This document shows, one piece after another, positions 7,757-17,800 of a DNA stretch of 64,000 nt. The notes below the pieces were generated by a model, which made no database searches, was not told the origin of the DNA, and saw only the letters and a program-made list of their open reading frames with translations. The position numbers were made by a program, and so were the translations under genes. This stretch comes from Rhizobium sp. P38BS-XIX (GTDB taxonomy: Bacteria; Pseudomonadota; Alphaproteobacteria; Rhizobiales; Rhizobiaceae). Within the stretch, counting starts at the first letter, position 1. Each line of letters starts with the position of its first letter. The stretch is taken from positions 124,001-188,000 of the forward strand of contig NZ_JABAIJ010000010.1 in assembly GCF_012641435.1 (NCBI RefSeq). The letters are read 5' to 3'.

Positions 7757-9327
7757 CGCCCATCTGCTGCATCGAAATGATGGCAGCCATGCAGGCCCGT
7801 CTTGAAGCCCGGTGTGATCGTGCGAATGCAGCGCTCGCTGTAGTCATCCAGCGTAAGTCTGTCGATCACCATGATATTCAGCCCGTAGCCGTAGATTCCA
7901 TGGGAATTATGCTGTGATGGACGGAGCAGCCTGCCTTCATGCGTGAAGATACGGCCTGCGCCGCGCGCCTCGGTGCTGCCGATGACGACGGGGTTTCGCT
8001 TGTGAGGCCTGATGCCAGTCAGCGCCGGCCCATCTACCTGGAAGACATAGAGCTCGCTGCAATGGTCTTCGTAGGCGTGGAAATCGGATAGGTTCGTGAA
8101 AAGCCACCATGCATCGGCATGGCGGATGAGGATGCTGTCGGCCGGCGACTGGCCCTCGAACGCTGTCGCATGCAGGTCCCATTTCAGCGGGAATTCACGG
8201 CACCGCCAGATTTCCAGGCGCCGCGCCTGATGCGTTTCCGGGATCATGTAGATCTCGTCGCCGTCCCGGAATATGAACGGATAGGACAGATGGTATGGCC
8301 GCTCCAATGCGATGCCGACATGGGTGAGCGCGTCCCCGTCGAACCGACCGACCGCGATATGCGCCTTATGATCGGCGCGGGAATAGGCCTCGTAGAAAAG
8401 ATAGCATTGACCGTCATGCTGAAACAGGAATGGATCGGCCTTGATGCTATCGTCAGAGGGGGGAATCTCGACGGCCTTGGTTGGGTCGAAATCCGCAATG
8501 TGACCCCGGCCTGTATACAGGGTCCAGATGGCGGCGTCGGCGTGAAGCTTTGTCTTCACCGCCTTCAATGCCTTGCCCGAGACCGATCCCGCGAGGATGG
8601 AGCCGTAGCGCAGAAGCTCGCCGACAGAGGGTGCAGGCTTCTCTGCAATATTGGCGAGAGGCTGCGGGCTGAACTGCCGCGTATCGGCCAGCCGCGTCAA
8701 CTCGCGTATCAGAAGAGTTACGCTTCGCTCCCTGACGAAGGCACGAATTCTTGCCGCACTCGGTTTGATGTTGAAGGCGGCCCGCGCGATCTCAAGCTTG
8801 TCGACTGCACGGCCGCAACGCGCATAGAGCGTCACATCCGCCGTTGGAGCCTTGGCAAGCACTTCGGCATATCCGAACCAATCGGTTTCCGCCGATCGCT
8901 GATCGGAGAAATTGAAAGCCCATTCGCCAAACGGCAGCGCAGGAACCGCTTCGGCCGGGATGCCCTTCGGCGTCGTGCGGATGACGAGATCGAGCTTCAA
9001 TCGACGCAGAGAAGCTTCCGTCATCTTGTCGACGGAGCGTGACTTGTCGCCATCGGCATCGAAGCAATCGAAGAACTGCCGCCGGCTGCTGAAATGTTTC
9101 GGCTTGTAGGTCGGCTGGGCAGCAAGCGCCCTTGCCTCCAGATGTCCTGCCCAGGACAAGAGCTTCGGCGTCTGATTATCCCCAAAAGCTTGGGGATGGG
9201 TAAAGACGGCCGCAAGTTCCAGTCGGGGATTTGCAAGAATCCGGTCAAGGACCATCAATTCCCAATTTTCGAGCGAACGCTCGCGCGCAACGACGATGCC
9301 GATACGCAACGGCTTGGTCTCGTTCAT
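7726..9327 (-). CDS. GINT1-like protein: formyltransferase-like N-terminus plus beta-propeller, putative glycosyltransferase
   Basis: A 533-residue two-part protein. Residues 1 to about 240 look like a formyltransferase-type fold (IGIVVARERSLENWE start; LDLVIRTTPKGIP) without an obvious folate-site triad. The C-terminal half has propeller-like repeats: ADPFLFQHDGQCYLFYEAY, YHLSYPFIFRDGDEIYMIPET, SILIRHADAWWLFTN. These match bacterial proteins annotated as the glucosamine inositolphosphorylceramide transferase family, named from plant GINT1, which transfers a glucosamine-type sugar to a lipid. The ATG at 9327 has AGGAG about 8 bases upstream; the longer TTG form lacks support. It lies 48 bp downstream of the C-T-TE gene on the same strand and is probably cotranscribed. 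Function here is inferred only. Confidence 0.7.
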   Translation of the reverse strand: MNETKPLRIGIVVARERSLENWELMVLDRILANPRLELAAVFTHPQAFGDNQTPKLLSWAGHLEARALAAQPTYKPKHFSSRRQFFDCFDADGDKSRSVDKMTEASLRRLKLDLVIRTTPKGIPAEAVPALPFGEWAFNFSDQRSAETDWFGYAEVLAKAPTADVTLYARCGRAVDKLEIARAAFNIKPSAARIRAFVRERSVTLLIRELTRLADTRQFSPQPLANIAEKPAPSVGELLRYGSILAGSVSGKALKAVKTKLHADAAIWTLYTGRGHIADFDPTKAVEIPPSDDSIKADPFLFQHDGQCYLFYEAYSRADHKAHIAVGRFDGDALTHVGIALERPYHLSYPFIFRDGDEIYMIPETHQARRLEIWRCREFPLKWDLHATAFEGQSPADSILIRHADAWWLFTNLSDFHAYEDHCSELYVFQVDGPALTGIRPHKRNPVVIGSTEARGAGRIFTHEGRLLRPSQHNSHGIYGYGLNIMVIDRLTLDDYSERCIRTITPGFKTGLHGCHHFDAADGRYILDARLTI

Positions 9328-9375
9328 CAATCCTGCTCCTATGGCTCGCTGCCTTGCAGGCCATTCAATGGACAA

Positions 9376-11859
9376 CTAGCCATCGGCGAGTTTATGCGAG
9401 AGGGTGGCCGCCAGGTCGCGGATACCGTTGCTGGTGAGCGAATCCTCGTGCCAGCCGTCGATATCGACCACCATGCAATCGTCCGCGACAGCATCACCCC
9501 ACCCGAACCGCAGCTTGCGTGCCCGCGGATGCGTTGCGCTGCTCCGAAGCAGAACGATGGTGGGATCCCTGGTCTGCGGCGCCTTGTAGCGACGTGCCGC
9601 CCCGACCAGCAATTGCGTGACGCTCTCGTTGGTTTCTTCCTCGGCCGTGTATTGACCCGCCTTGACGCCGAACAGCTTCAGAAGCTTCAGGGAAACCTCG
9701 AATTCCTTCAGGTAGTCGATCAGACGGATGCGTCGTGCGAAGAGCTTTTTCGTAAAGTAGGCGAGCCGCTTGCGCCTCCGTTCCCTGTTCCAAAGCTTCT
9801 GTTCGCGCTTCGGCAGCGAGGCGAAATAGCCGGGCGCCCAGGCATCGATCATCGCCGTGATGCCGACGTCGATGCCCTTTTCGTGGAGCTGACGCTGGAC
9901 CTCGAGAGCAAGGATGCCATTGACGCACAGGCCGACGATGGCGATGCGTCCGATCGACCTGTCGATCTGCATGGCGTCGATCGCTTGGCTGGCGATCTCC
10001 TCGATGCTCAAGCGGTCGAGCCCGCTTTTCATATCCGCGTGGAACATGTTGACGTTATGCACCGAGACGTTTTCAGGCAACTCGTTGGCAAGGCGATAAT
10101 ACAGGAATGGGTGGTTGAGCGTGTAGACCGCGCCGTTCCCGGTGCCGTGCTTGCACGTGACCAACTCCCATGGATTTATCGCTTTTTGCCCCGCGGGCGC
10201 CGCTTCGTCGGCGTCAAAGATGGCAGATGCAAAGCCCGCAAACGTCGGCTGCTTGAATAGAAGCTGGAGTGTCGGGGTGGCATCAAATTTTGAGCGGACT
10301 TCCGATAGGAGCCGGAGCGCGAGAAGCGAATGACCGCCGAGCGCGAAGAAATCATCATCCGGGCGTATTTGCGAAACCTGTAGGACATCTTTCCAGATTT
10401 CAGCAAGCGTTTCCATTCGCGTATCGCGCGGCGCTCTGCTTGCGACGACGCCATCCACCGCCGCAGCCTTGGGGAGAGATGCTTCGTGCCGTTGCGGCGC
10501 AACAAGCGAAGAAAGCGGCGCCTCAGGGCGATCGAGAGCAATTTCATAAGCATTCTTCCATAGCTGAAGGAGGCTTTCGATCGTGCGGGGATCAAACAGA
10601 TCCGCGTTGTATTCGATCGACATCCGCCAGCCTGTCGGCCGGCCGATCATGATGAAGCTGAGATCGTAGATGACGCCCGGCGATTGCGACGGCGAGCTGA
10701 TCAGTTCGAAGCCGCCATAACGGCGGTCCTCCAGAAATGCCTTTTGCAGATTGAAGTTGACCGAAATCAGCGGATTGCGAGCGGGGTCGCGCACCGGGTT
10801 GACCAGCTCCACCAGCTTGTTGAAGGGCATGCGCTGATGGTTCAGTGTCCCTTCGATCGCTTCGCCGACCGCGCGGATGTGTTCGGCAAAGCTCACGTCG
10901 GAACCGAAGTCGAAACGCAGAACCAGATTGTTGATGAACACGCCGATCATGTCTTCCAGATCGCTGTGTTCGCGCCCGGCGATCTGCGATCCGAAGAGCA
11001 CGGTCGGAGCTGCCGTCAGTCGATGGAGGGCAGCGCTCAGAACCGCGGCGCCGAAGCTGTACTGCGACACGCGATGCGCGCGTGCGGCAGCATCCATGCG
11101 GTCAGTGAAGGCCGCCGGCTGCACAATGGACAGGATGTCACCCCGGCTTGTCTTGACCTGGCCGCGCGGACGGTCGGGCGTGACCTCGAAATACGGAGCG
11201 CCCACCAGCTTTTCGCGCCAGAAGGTCTTTTCCGTCTCGAAGCCGTAACTTTGCAGATATTCCTGCTGCCAAAGGGCATAGTCGCCATATTGCAAGGGCA
11301 ACTCAGGCAGCGCCGGCATCCGCCCCGCATCGATCGCTGCGGCGATTTCGCCGACCTCTCGTCCAAGCACGCGGATCGACCAGCCGTCGAAGCAGCTTTG
11401 ATGCGCCGTGATGAGCAGGTAGCCGCGCTCGTTCTCCGCCATCAGCAGCGTCACTCGAAATAGCCCGGGAATGCTGAGATCGAAGGGCGCCTGCGCCGTT
11501 TCTTCGCCGATCGACAGGATTCTTGCCTGGCGTTGTTCCGGCGCCATTCCGCGCAGATCGATCACCGACATCTTGAAATTGACGTCACTGACGGCCTGCT
11601 GGAACGGACGGCCGCCTTTTTCGATAAAGCGGGTGCGCAGTATTTCGTGGCGCTGGATCACCTTCCGAAAGGCGGCTTCCAGGGTGGAAACCTTAAAGGT
11701 GCCTCGAATTTCCCAGCGGACGGCGACATTCAGCGCCGGATTGCCGGGATTGAGCTGATCGAGAATCCAGCAGCGCAATTGCGTCTGGGTACAGGGAAAT
11801 TCGCCGATGATCTGCGGCTCGACGAGAGGGCCGCTTGGACTGTTATCAACTGTACTCAT
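9376..11859 (-). CDS. terminal NRPS module C*-T-TE with altered catalytic motifs
   Basis: An 827-residue protein with a condensation domain (about 20-450), a carrier domain (about 480-550, Ser511 in FFALGGHSL) and a thioesterase (about 565-827). There is no adenylation domain. The C domain motif reads HQSCFDG at 153-159, so the second, catalytic His of HHxxxDG is Gln154. The TE nucleophile elbow reads GLCVNG, giving Cys645 in place of the usual serine; Asp672 (MIDAW) and His804 (GWHEDSL) fit the rest of a triad. The start ATG overlaps the PKS-NRPS stop (ATGA), so translation is coupled. It should receive the glycyl-terminated chain. It could transfer the chain to an amine, cyclise it, or hydrolyse it; the altered residues leave the C domain's activity uncertain. 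Confidence 0.9.
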   Translation of the reverse strand: MSTVDNSPSGPLVEPQIIGEFPCTQTQLRCWILDQLNPGNPALNVAVRWEIRGTFKVSTLEAAFRKVIQRHEILRTRFIEKGGRPFQQAVSDVNFKMSVIDLRGMAPEQRQARILSIGEETAQAPFDLSIPGLFRVTLLMAENERGYLLITAHQSCFDGWSIRVLGREVGEIAAAIDAGRMPALPELPLQYGDYALWQQEYLQSYGFETEKTFWREKLVGAPYFEVTPDRPRGQVKTSRGDILSIVQPAAFTDRMDAAARAHRVSQYSFGAAVLSAALHRLTAAPTVLFGSQIAGREHSDLEDMIGVFINNLVLRFDFGSDVSFAEHIRAVGEAIEGTLNHQRMPFNKLVELVNPVRDPARNPLISVNFNLQKAFLEDRRYGGFELISSPSQSPGVIYDLSFIMIGRPTGWRMSIEYNADLFDPRTIESLLQLWKNAYEIALDRPEAPLSSLVAPQRHEASLPKAAAVDGVVASRAPRDTRMETLAEIWKDVLQVSQIRPDDDFFALGGHSLLALRLLSEVRSKFDATPTLQLLFKQPTFAGFASAIFDADEAAPAGQKAINPWELVTCKHGTGNGAVYTLNHPFLYYRLANELPENVSVHNVNMFHADMKSGLDRLSIEEIASQAIDAMQIDRSIGRIAIVGLCVNGILALEVQRQLHEKGIDVGITAMIDAWAPGYFASLPKREQKLWNRERRRKRLAYFTKKLFARRIRLIDYLKEFEVSLKLLKLFGVKAGQYTAEEETNESVTQLLVGAARRYKAPQTRDPTIVLLRSSATHPRARKLRFGWGDAVADDCMVVDIDGWHEDSLTSNGIRDLAATLSHKLADG

Positions 11860-14800
11860 AGAGATGCCCCCAGACCGCGGCGTGCGCCGTTACGAAAATC
11901 TCGAAGTGATGGAATGTGGAGTTGCAAGGGATCGGAAAGCTCCTCACCCTGGCTTTCCGCAAAGCCTGCCAGTGCGGCAACCGTTGGATGCTTCAGCAGA
12001 TGCTTTGCCTCCAGCGGCAAGCCGCTATCGCGCATGCGGGCGGCAAGGCGGAATATGGCAAGCGAGTCCGCACCCAGCGCGTAGAGATTGTCGTCGACAC
12101 CGATGTCGCTGAGATCAAGCACATCCCGCCAGATCGCCAGCAGCCGTTGTTCCATGTCGGTTTTCGGCTGGGCCTTGGCTGGCGCTGAGCCGCGCTGCGG
12201 CACGCCCCGCTGTTGCAGCGTCTTGCGGTCGAGCTTGCCGTTGCCGGTCTGCGGCAGTTCGCTTTCCGTCACCCAGAAACTCGGAACCATATGCGCCGGC
12301 AGATTGGCTTTGGCATGGGCCGCGATATCCGTCGTCGAGAGGTCGCCGCCGTTGACCGATGGCACGACATAGCAGACCAGCGAGCGATCGCCTTTGGCGT
12401 TTTCAGCGACCACGACGGCGCACTGGAAGACGCCTTGAGCTTTCGAGACGACGGCTTCGATATCGCCGAGTTCGATGCGGAAGCCACGCAGCTTGACCTG
12501 CTGGTCGCGTCGGCCAAGCAATTGCAGGGAACCGTCCGCCAGCCGCCGTCCGACGTCGCCGGTCTTGTAAAGCCGCATCGGTTTGCCGATCGCGAAGCAA
12601 TGCGGCACGAACGCCTTTTCGGTCAGGTCGAGACGATCGAAATATCCCTCGGCAAGCCCATCGCCGCCGATGTGCAGTTCGCCGATGACGCCGATCGGTG
12701 CGACGTTCTCACCCTGATCCAGAATGAAGAGCTGGGTGTTGGCGATCGGATGCCCGATCGTGATCGGCTGATCGGCATCCGTGATGCGCTGAAGCGAGGA
12801 CCAGATCGTCGTCTCCGTCGGGCCGTACATGTTCCAGAGTTCGCCGCCTATGCCAAGCAAAGAGCGTGCGAGTTCCTTGGGGAGTGGTTCGCCGCCGCTC
12901 AGCATTTTCAGCTTCGGGCGATCCTTGAGGCCGGCCTCAAGGAGCATCTGCCAGAGCGTCGGCGTTGCCTGCAGAACGGTGGCCTCCTCGTCGCAGACGA
13001 GTTTCACCAGAGCAAAACCATCCTGTACCTGGCTACGGCTGGCGATCACGACTTTCCCGCCCGATATCAGCGGCAGGTAGAGTTCCAGCCCGGCGATATC
13101 GAAGGAGATCGTGGTGACCGCAACCAGCGTATCGCTGGCGCTGAAACCCGGTTCCTTCACCATGGAGAGAAGGAAGTTCGTCAGGGCTCGGTGCGAGACT
13201 TCAACGCCTTTCGGCATGCCGGTCGAGCCGGAGGTGAAGATGATGTACGCGGATGCGGTTGTATCGACGGGCAAGGTCTTCAGGGGAGCGCCCGTCATCG
13301 AGGCGATGGCCTTGACATCCTGATCGAGCCGGATGACCGGGGTCTCTGCGGCGGCAAGCCGAGCCATGCTGTCGCTATCACAGATCATTCCGCCGATGCG
13401 GGCGATATCGAGCGTCTGCAGCAGGCGTGGCTCCGGATGAGCCGGATCCATCGGTACGTAGGTGTGCCCAGCCTTCATGACGGCGATAAGCGCGATCATC
13501 ATGTTCAGCGAGCGCTCCACCAGGATGGCAATGCGCTGGCCGGGATCGGGAAGCGCCATCTGGAGATAGAGCGCGAGCTGGTTCGACCGCGTTTCCAGCT
13601 CGCCATAGGTGATCGTCTGGCCATCATGCTGGGCGGCGATGGCGGTTGGCTGCTCCGCGGCCTTCCTCGAGAAGAGCGAGAAGACGAACTCATCGTGATC
13701 GTATGGCGCAGCTGTCTGATTGAGATCATCGATCAGCCAGGATTTCTCCTTTGCCGAAAGCAGCGACAACTCGCCGATCTTGTGGTCCATGTCCTTGGCA
13801 AGGGCGGCGGCCAGCGTCGAGAAATGGCCGATCCAGCGCTCCACCGTCGTGCGCTCGAAGACATCGGCATTGTAGTCGACGTCGATGCGGATGTGGTCGT
13901 TCGCCTCGATCATGTTGAAGAACAGGTCGAAGTTGGAAAAGGCCTTTGCGTTCGGCTCTACGGTGGGCTTGAGGTCACCGAAGGACGATCCGCCAGCCAT
14001 GCGCTCGAGATTGAACTGGATTTCCGTCAGCGGCAGCCGGCGTGGGTCGCGCTTGGTCTCCAGCTTCCGCACCAGCGTGCCATACGTATAGTCCTGGTGT
14101 TCGAACGCCTGGAAGACGAGCTGCTGCGTCGCCTTCAGATGCGCTGCGAAGGACTCGGTCAGCGATATGGTCTGACGCAGCGGCAGCAGGTTGACGCAGT
14201 GGCCGACGAGGATCTGGCCATCCAGTAGGCTCTGGCCGGCTGAAGGAATGGCGATGACGATATCGTCCTGGCCGGACAGACGGGATACCATCACCTGCAA
14301 GGTCGCGAGCAGTGTCGAGAACAGCGTCGCTCCCGATTTCGCCCCTCGTTTCTTTAGGGACTTATAGGTTTCGCCGTCGATGAACCCGGTGCAGCTGCCG
14401 CCGGCAAAACTGCGGTACTCAGGACGCGGGCGATCGAGCGGCAGATCGGGCAGATCCGGAACCGTCTTGAACTGGTCGAGCCAGAACTGCTCGGTTGCAG
14501 CAGACTTTTCCGGTCTCGGAGACAGATCCGTGGAATAGGTGGCGAAGGAGAGGGCGGGCTCGAACTCCGGAGCCTTGCCTGCCTTGTAAGCCTGGTAGGC
14601 GGTCGCCAACTCTTCGATCAACGTGTTGATCGACCAGCCGTCGCAGACGATGTGATGTGCGGTGAAGACCAGCACATGCTTTTCGGGAGCCAGCTTCACG
14701 ATGCTTGCACGAACAAGCGGACCGTTGATCAGATCGAAAGGTGTGCGGGCTTCATCGTCGATGAGGTCAGCGAGCCCTTCAAGATCGAAGCCGTCAAGCA

Positions 14801-17800
14801 CCGGGAGGTCGACCGTGAAGTCCGGTATGAACTGGAACTGTTCGCCGCTGCGATCGAAGCGAATATGAAATGCGTCGTGGCGGGCGATGACCGCATCGAA
14901 CGCTTCGCGGATCGCCGGCTCATCGAGCTTTCCTTCCAGCGTCAGCGAAAAGGATTCGTTGAATGAGCAGGAGGCTTCGTCGCCCGCCTGGGCTGCGAGC
15001 CATATTTCCGTCTGCGCTTCCGTCAGTGGCGCGGACTGCGGCCTGGCGGCGGCTGCCGGCGCTTGCTTTGTCGGCAAAGAAGGCTCCTCCTTCGAGGAGA
15101 AGATCCCGGCCGCCTGCATGGCATCGAGGCTATCGCGGAAGGCTTTGGCTATGGAGCGGAAATCGTCTTCGATATGGGCCGTCGTCAGGAAGCATGGGTA
15201 ACCGTCCTGAATATGGACACCGTTCAGTCGCATCTGCGCGTAAAACAATGCACCGAGCGGATCCTGGCTGGAGAAATCCGTGGCAAACCAGCTCTTGTAG
15301 CCATGAACGACATCAGCGATGCCGCGTCTGGCAAGATCGGCCCTGATTTCCGCCACCAATGCTTCGGTGCGTTCGGCGACGCGATTGTACAAGGCGGAAC
15401 CTTCGCCCTTGATGTGATGCAGCACGGCATTGCAGGCAGCGAGCGTTAGCGGGTGACGCACGAAGGTGCCGGCAAAGAAGGTCGGCGCCGTCATCGGAAC
15501 GGAGCTGTCCCCATAGGCCCAATGACCTCCGTCGAGGGCATCCATGAAGCGCGGGTTGCCCACGAGGACGCCGATCGGCATGCCGCCGGCAACGACCTTG
15601 CCGTAGGTTGCCATGTCGCCCTTGATGCCCCAGATCGCCTGCATGCCGCCCGGATCGACGCGGAAACCGGTGACCACTTCGTCGAAGACAAGCGCGAATT
15701 CGGACTGGGTGGCGATGGCGCGCAATTCCTGAACGAATTCGCGCGGCTGCAATTCCGGATGGCGGCTCTGGATCGGTTCGATGATGACAGCCGCAATATC
15801 GCTCGCGTTCGTGCGAATGAAATCCATGCTTTCCGGCGCCCCGTAGCGCAACACTGTCATATTCGACACGGAGGCCATCGGAATGCCCGAGGCAACGGGC
15901 AGGGCGATCGGCTTGTCGGCCCGATTGCGGCCCTTGACCAGAACTTCGTCGAACTGGCCGTGATAGTCATTGGCAAAGACCACGACGCGGTCCCGGCCGG
16001 TCACGGCACGGGCAAGCCGCATCGCAGCCATGACGGCCTCGGAACCGGTGTTGCAGAAGGTCACGCGCTCATGGCCGGTCATTTCGGCAATCGTCTTGGC
16101 GACATCGCCGGCGAGCGGCGTCTGAGGGCCGATTGCAAATCCACGGTCGGCCTGCTCCTTGACGGCGTCGATCACGAATTCAGGCGCATGGCCGAACGCC
16201 GTCTGTCCGAAGCCGTTGACCAGATCCACGTACTGGTTGCCGTCGATATCCCAGATATACGCGCCCTTGGAATGATCGCAGACGATCGGGAACACCATTT
16301 CCTTCCAATCCGCCCGGAAGCCGGATGCGGAGCGGGGATCTGCCAGGTGTCCGCGATGCTCCTGCGTGAACGATTTCGAGTTTGCGTTCTTGGTTTCATA
16401 GGCCTTGGTGAGGTTGGCGATGAAATCCAGTTTGGCGGTGGAGATTTCCGAGGTCACGCTCTTGGCGTTCGGGCGGTAGAGCTTGATGCGCTCGGTGCCG
16501 AAATCGGTTTCTGTAGAAGCGGCAGCGGCAGGAGGGGGCGCAGGTTGGCTCACTGCCGCAACCGGCAGAGCCGGCACAGTCGGGGCTGCGATCATCGCGC
16601 TTGGCGCTGCGGCAACCGGAGAGCCGCCTTGCATGGTCTGCAGCATCAGCAGCTGCTGGGAAAACAGTGTTTGCGCCATCTGGATCTGCGATTGCAATAC
16701 CGTCGCGAGATCGGACGCGCCGGCCGGCATCGATGCGACCTGGGGAGCCGGCACCATGACTGGCATTGGTGCCGAGAGTGCTGCGACCGGCATCGACGCG
16801 GCAGCGGCGGGAGCTACAGGCGTTGGCTCGGCCACTTTCACCGCATCCGGCGGCATTTGCCGGTCGAGATAGGCAGCCAGATCGACAACGGACGGAATGT
16901 CGCTCAGCAATTCGCGGAAGGAGATCTTGACCTTGAAGTCCTTCTCGATGCGCTGCGCGAACTGGCCGACGAACAGGGAGTCGAAACCAAGCTCCAGGAA
17001 TGTCGCTGCCCGCTCATCCGGCCCGAGCGTTTCGCCCGACATGTCGCTGAGCAGGGTGAGAAGGGCCGTTTCCAATTGCGGTACACGGCTGGCGGAAATG
17101 GGTGCGGCAACATTCATTGCTCGATTCTCCCCGTTGAGGTTGACATCAGAGACGAGAGGTTCGGCTTGCGGCCGATTGTCTGTTTCGGCTTCGACACGCC
17201 TGTTCGAGGCGCGGCGTGCGGATGGTGGAGCATCGATCCAGTGGCGCTGCCGCTGGAACGGATAGGTCGGCAACGGCAGCCGCAGATGTGCTGCTGCAGG
17301 AAGCGTCGGCCAATTGAGCCTGCAGCCCGCCATCCAGAGCTTGCCATGGGCCTCTGCAAGCGTTGCCACCGCAGCCGTTGCCCGATCATGTTCGGGCAGG
17401 GTTTGCACGACGGCGGCAAGGTTGTCGCGTGCGACAGTCTGGGCGGCAAAGACCGATAGTGTCCGCCCCGGCCCGACCTCGAGAAGGATCGGTTTGCGGT
17501 CGCGGCAGAGCGTTGCCAGCCCATCGGCAAAGCGGACAGCGTCGCGGCAATGCATGGCCCAATAATCGGGTGATGTGGCGAGTTCGCCGGTCTGCCAGTC
17601 GCCCGTCACACCGGAAATGAAGGGGATGGTGGCCGTGCCGTAGGTCACCTTCTCGGTTTCCTGGCGCAATGCCATAGCCGCATCGTTCATCATGGCGGAG
17701 TGGAAGGCATGCGATGTGTGCAGCCGACTGAAAGCGATCTCGGCTTCCGAAAGCTTTGTACAAACCTTTTCGATATCGCCGAAGGGCCCGGAGATGACGC

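Noticed and set aside
8119..10260. Plus-strand ORFs of 307 and 388 residues antisense to the GINT1-like and C-T-TE genes
   Set aside because: They are composition-driven shadows without start signals or domains.
12213..17459. Two long plus-strand ORFs of about 670 residues antisense to the megasynthase
   Set aside because: They mirror NRPS/PKS domains, have no recognisable domains, and long antisense frames are expected in GC-rich DNA.
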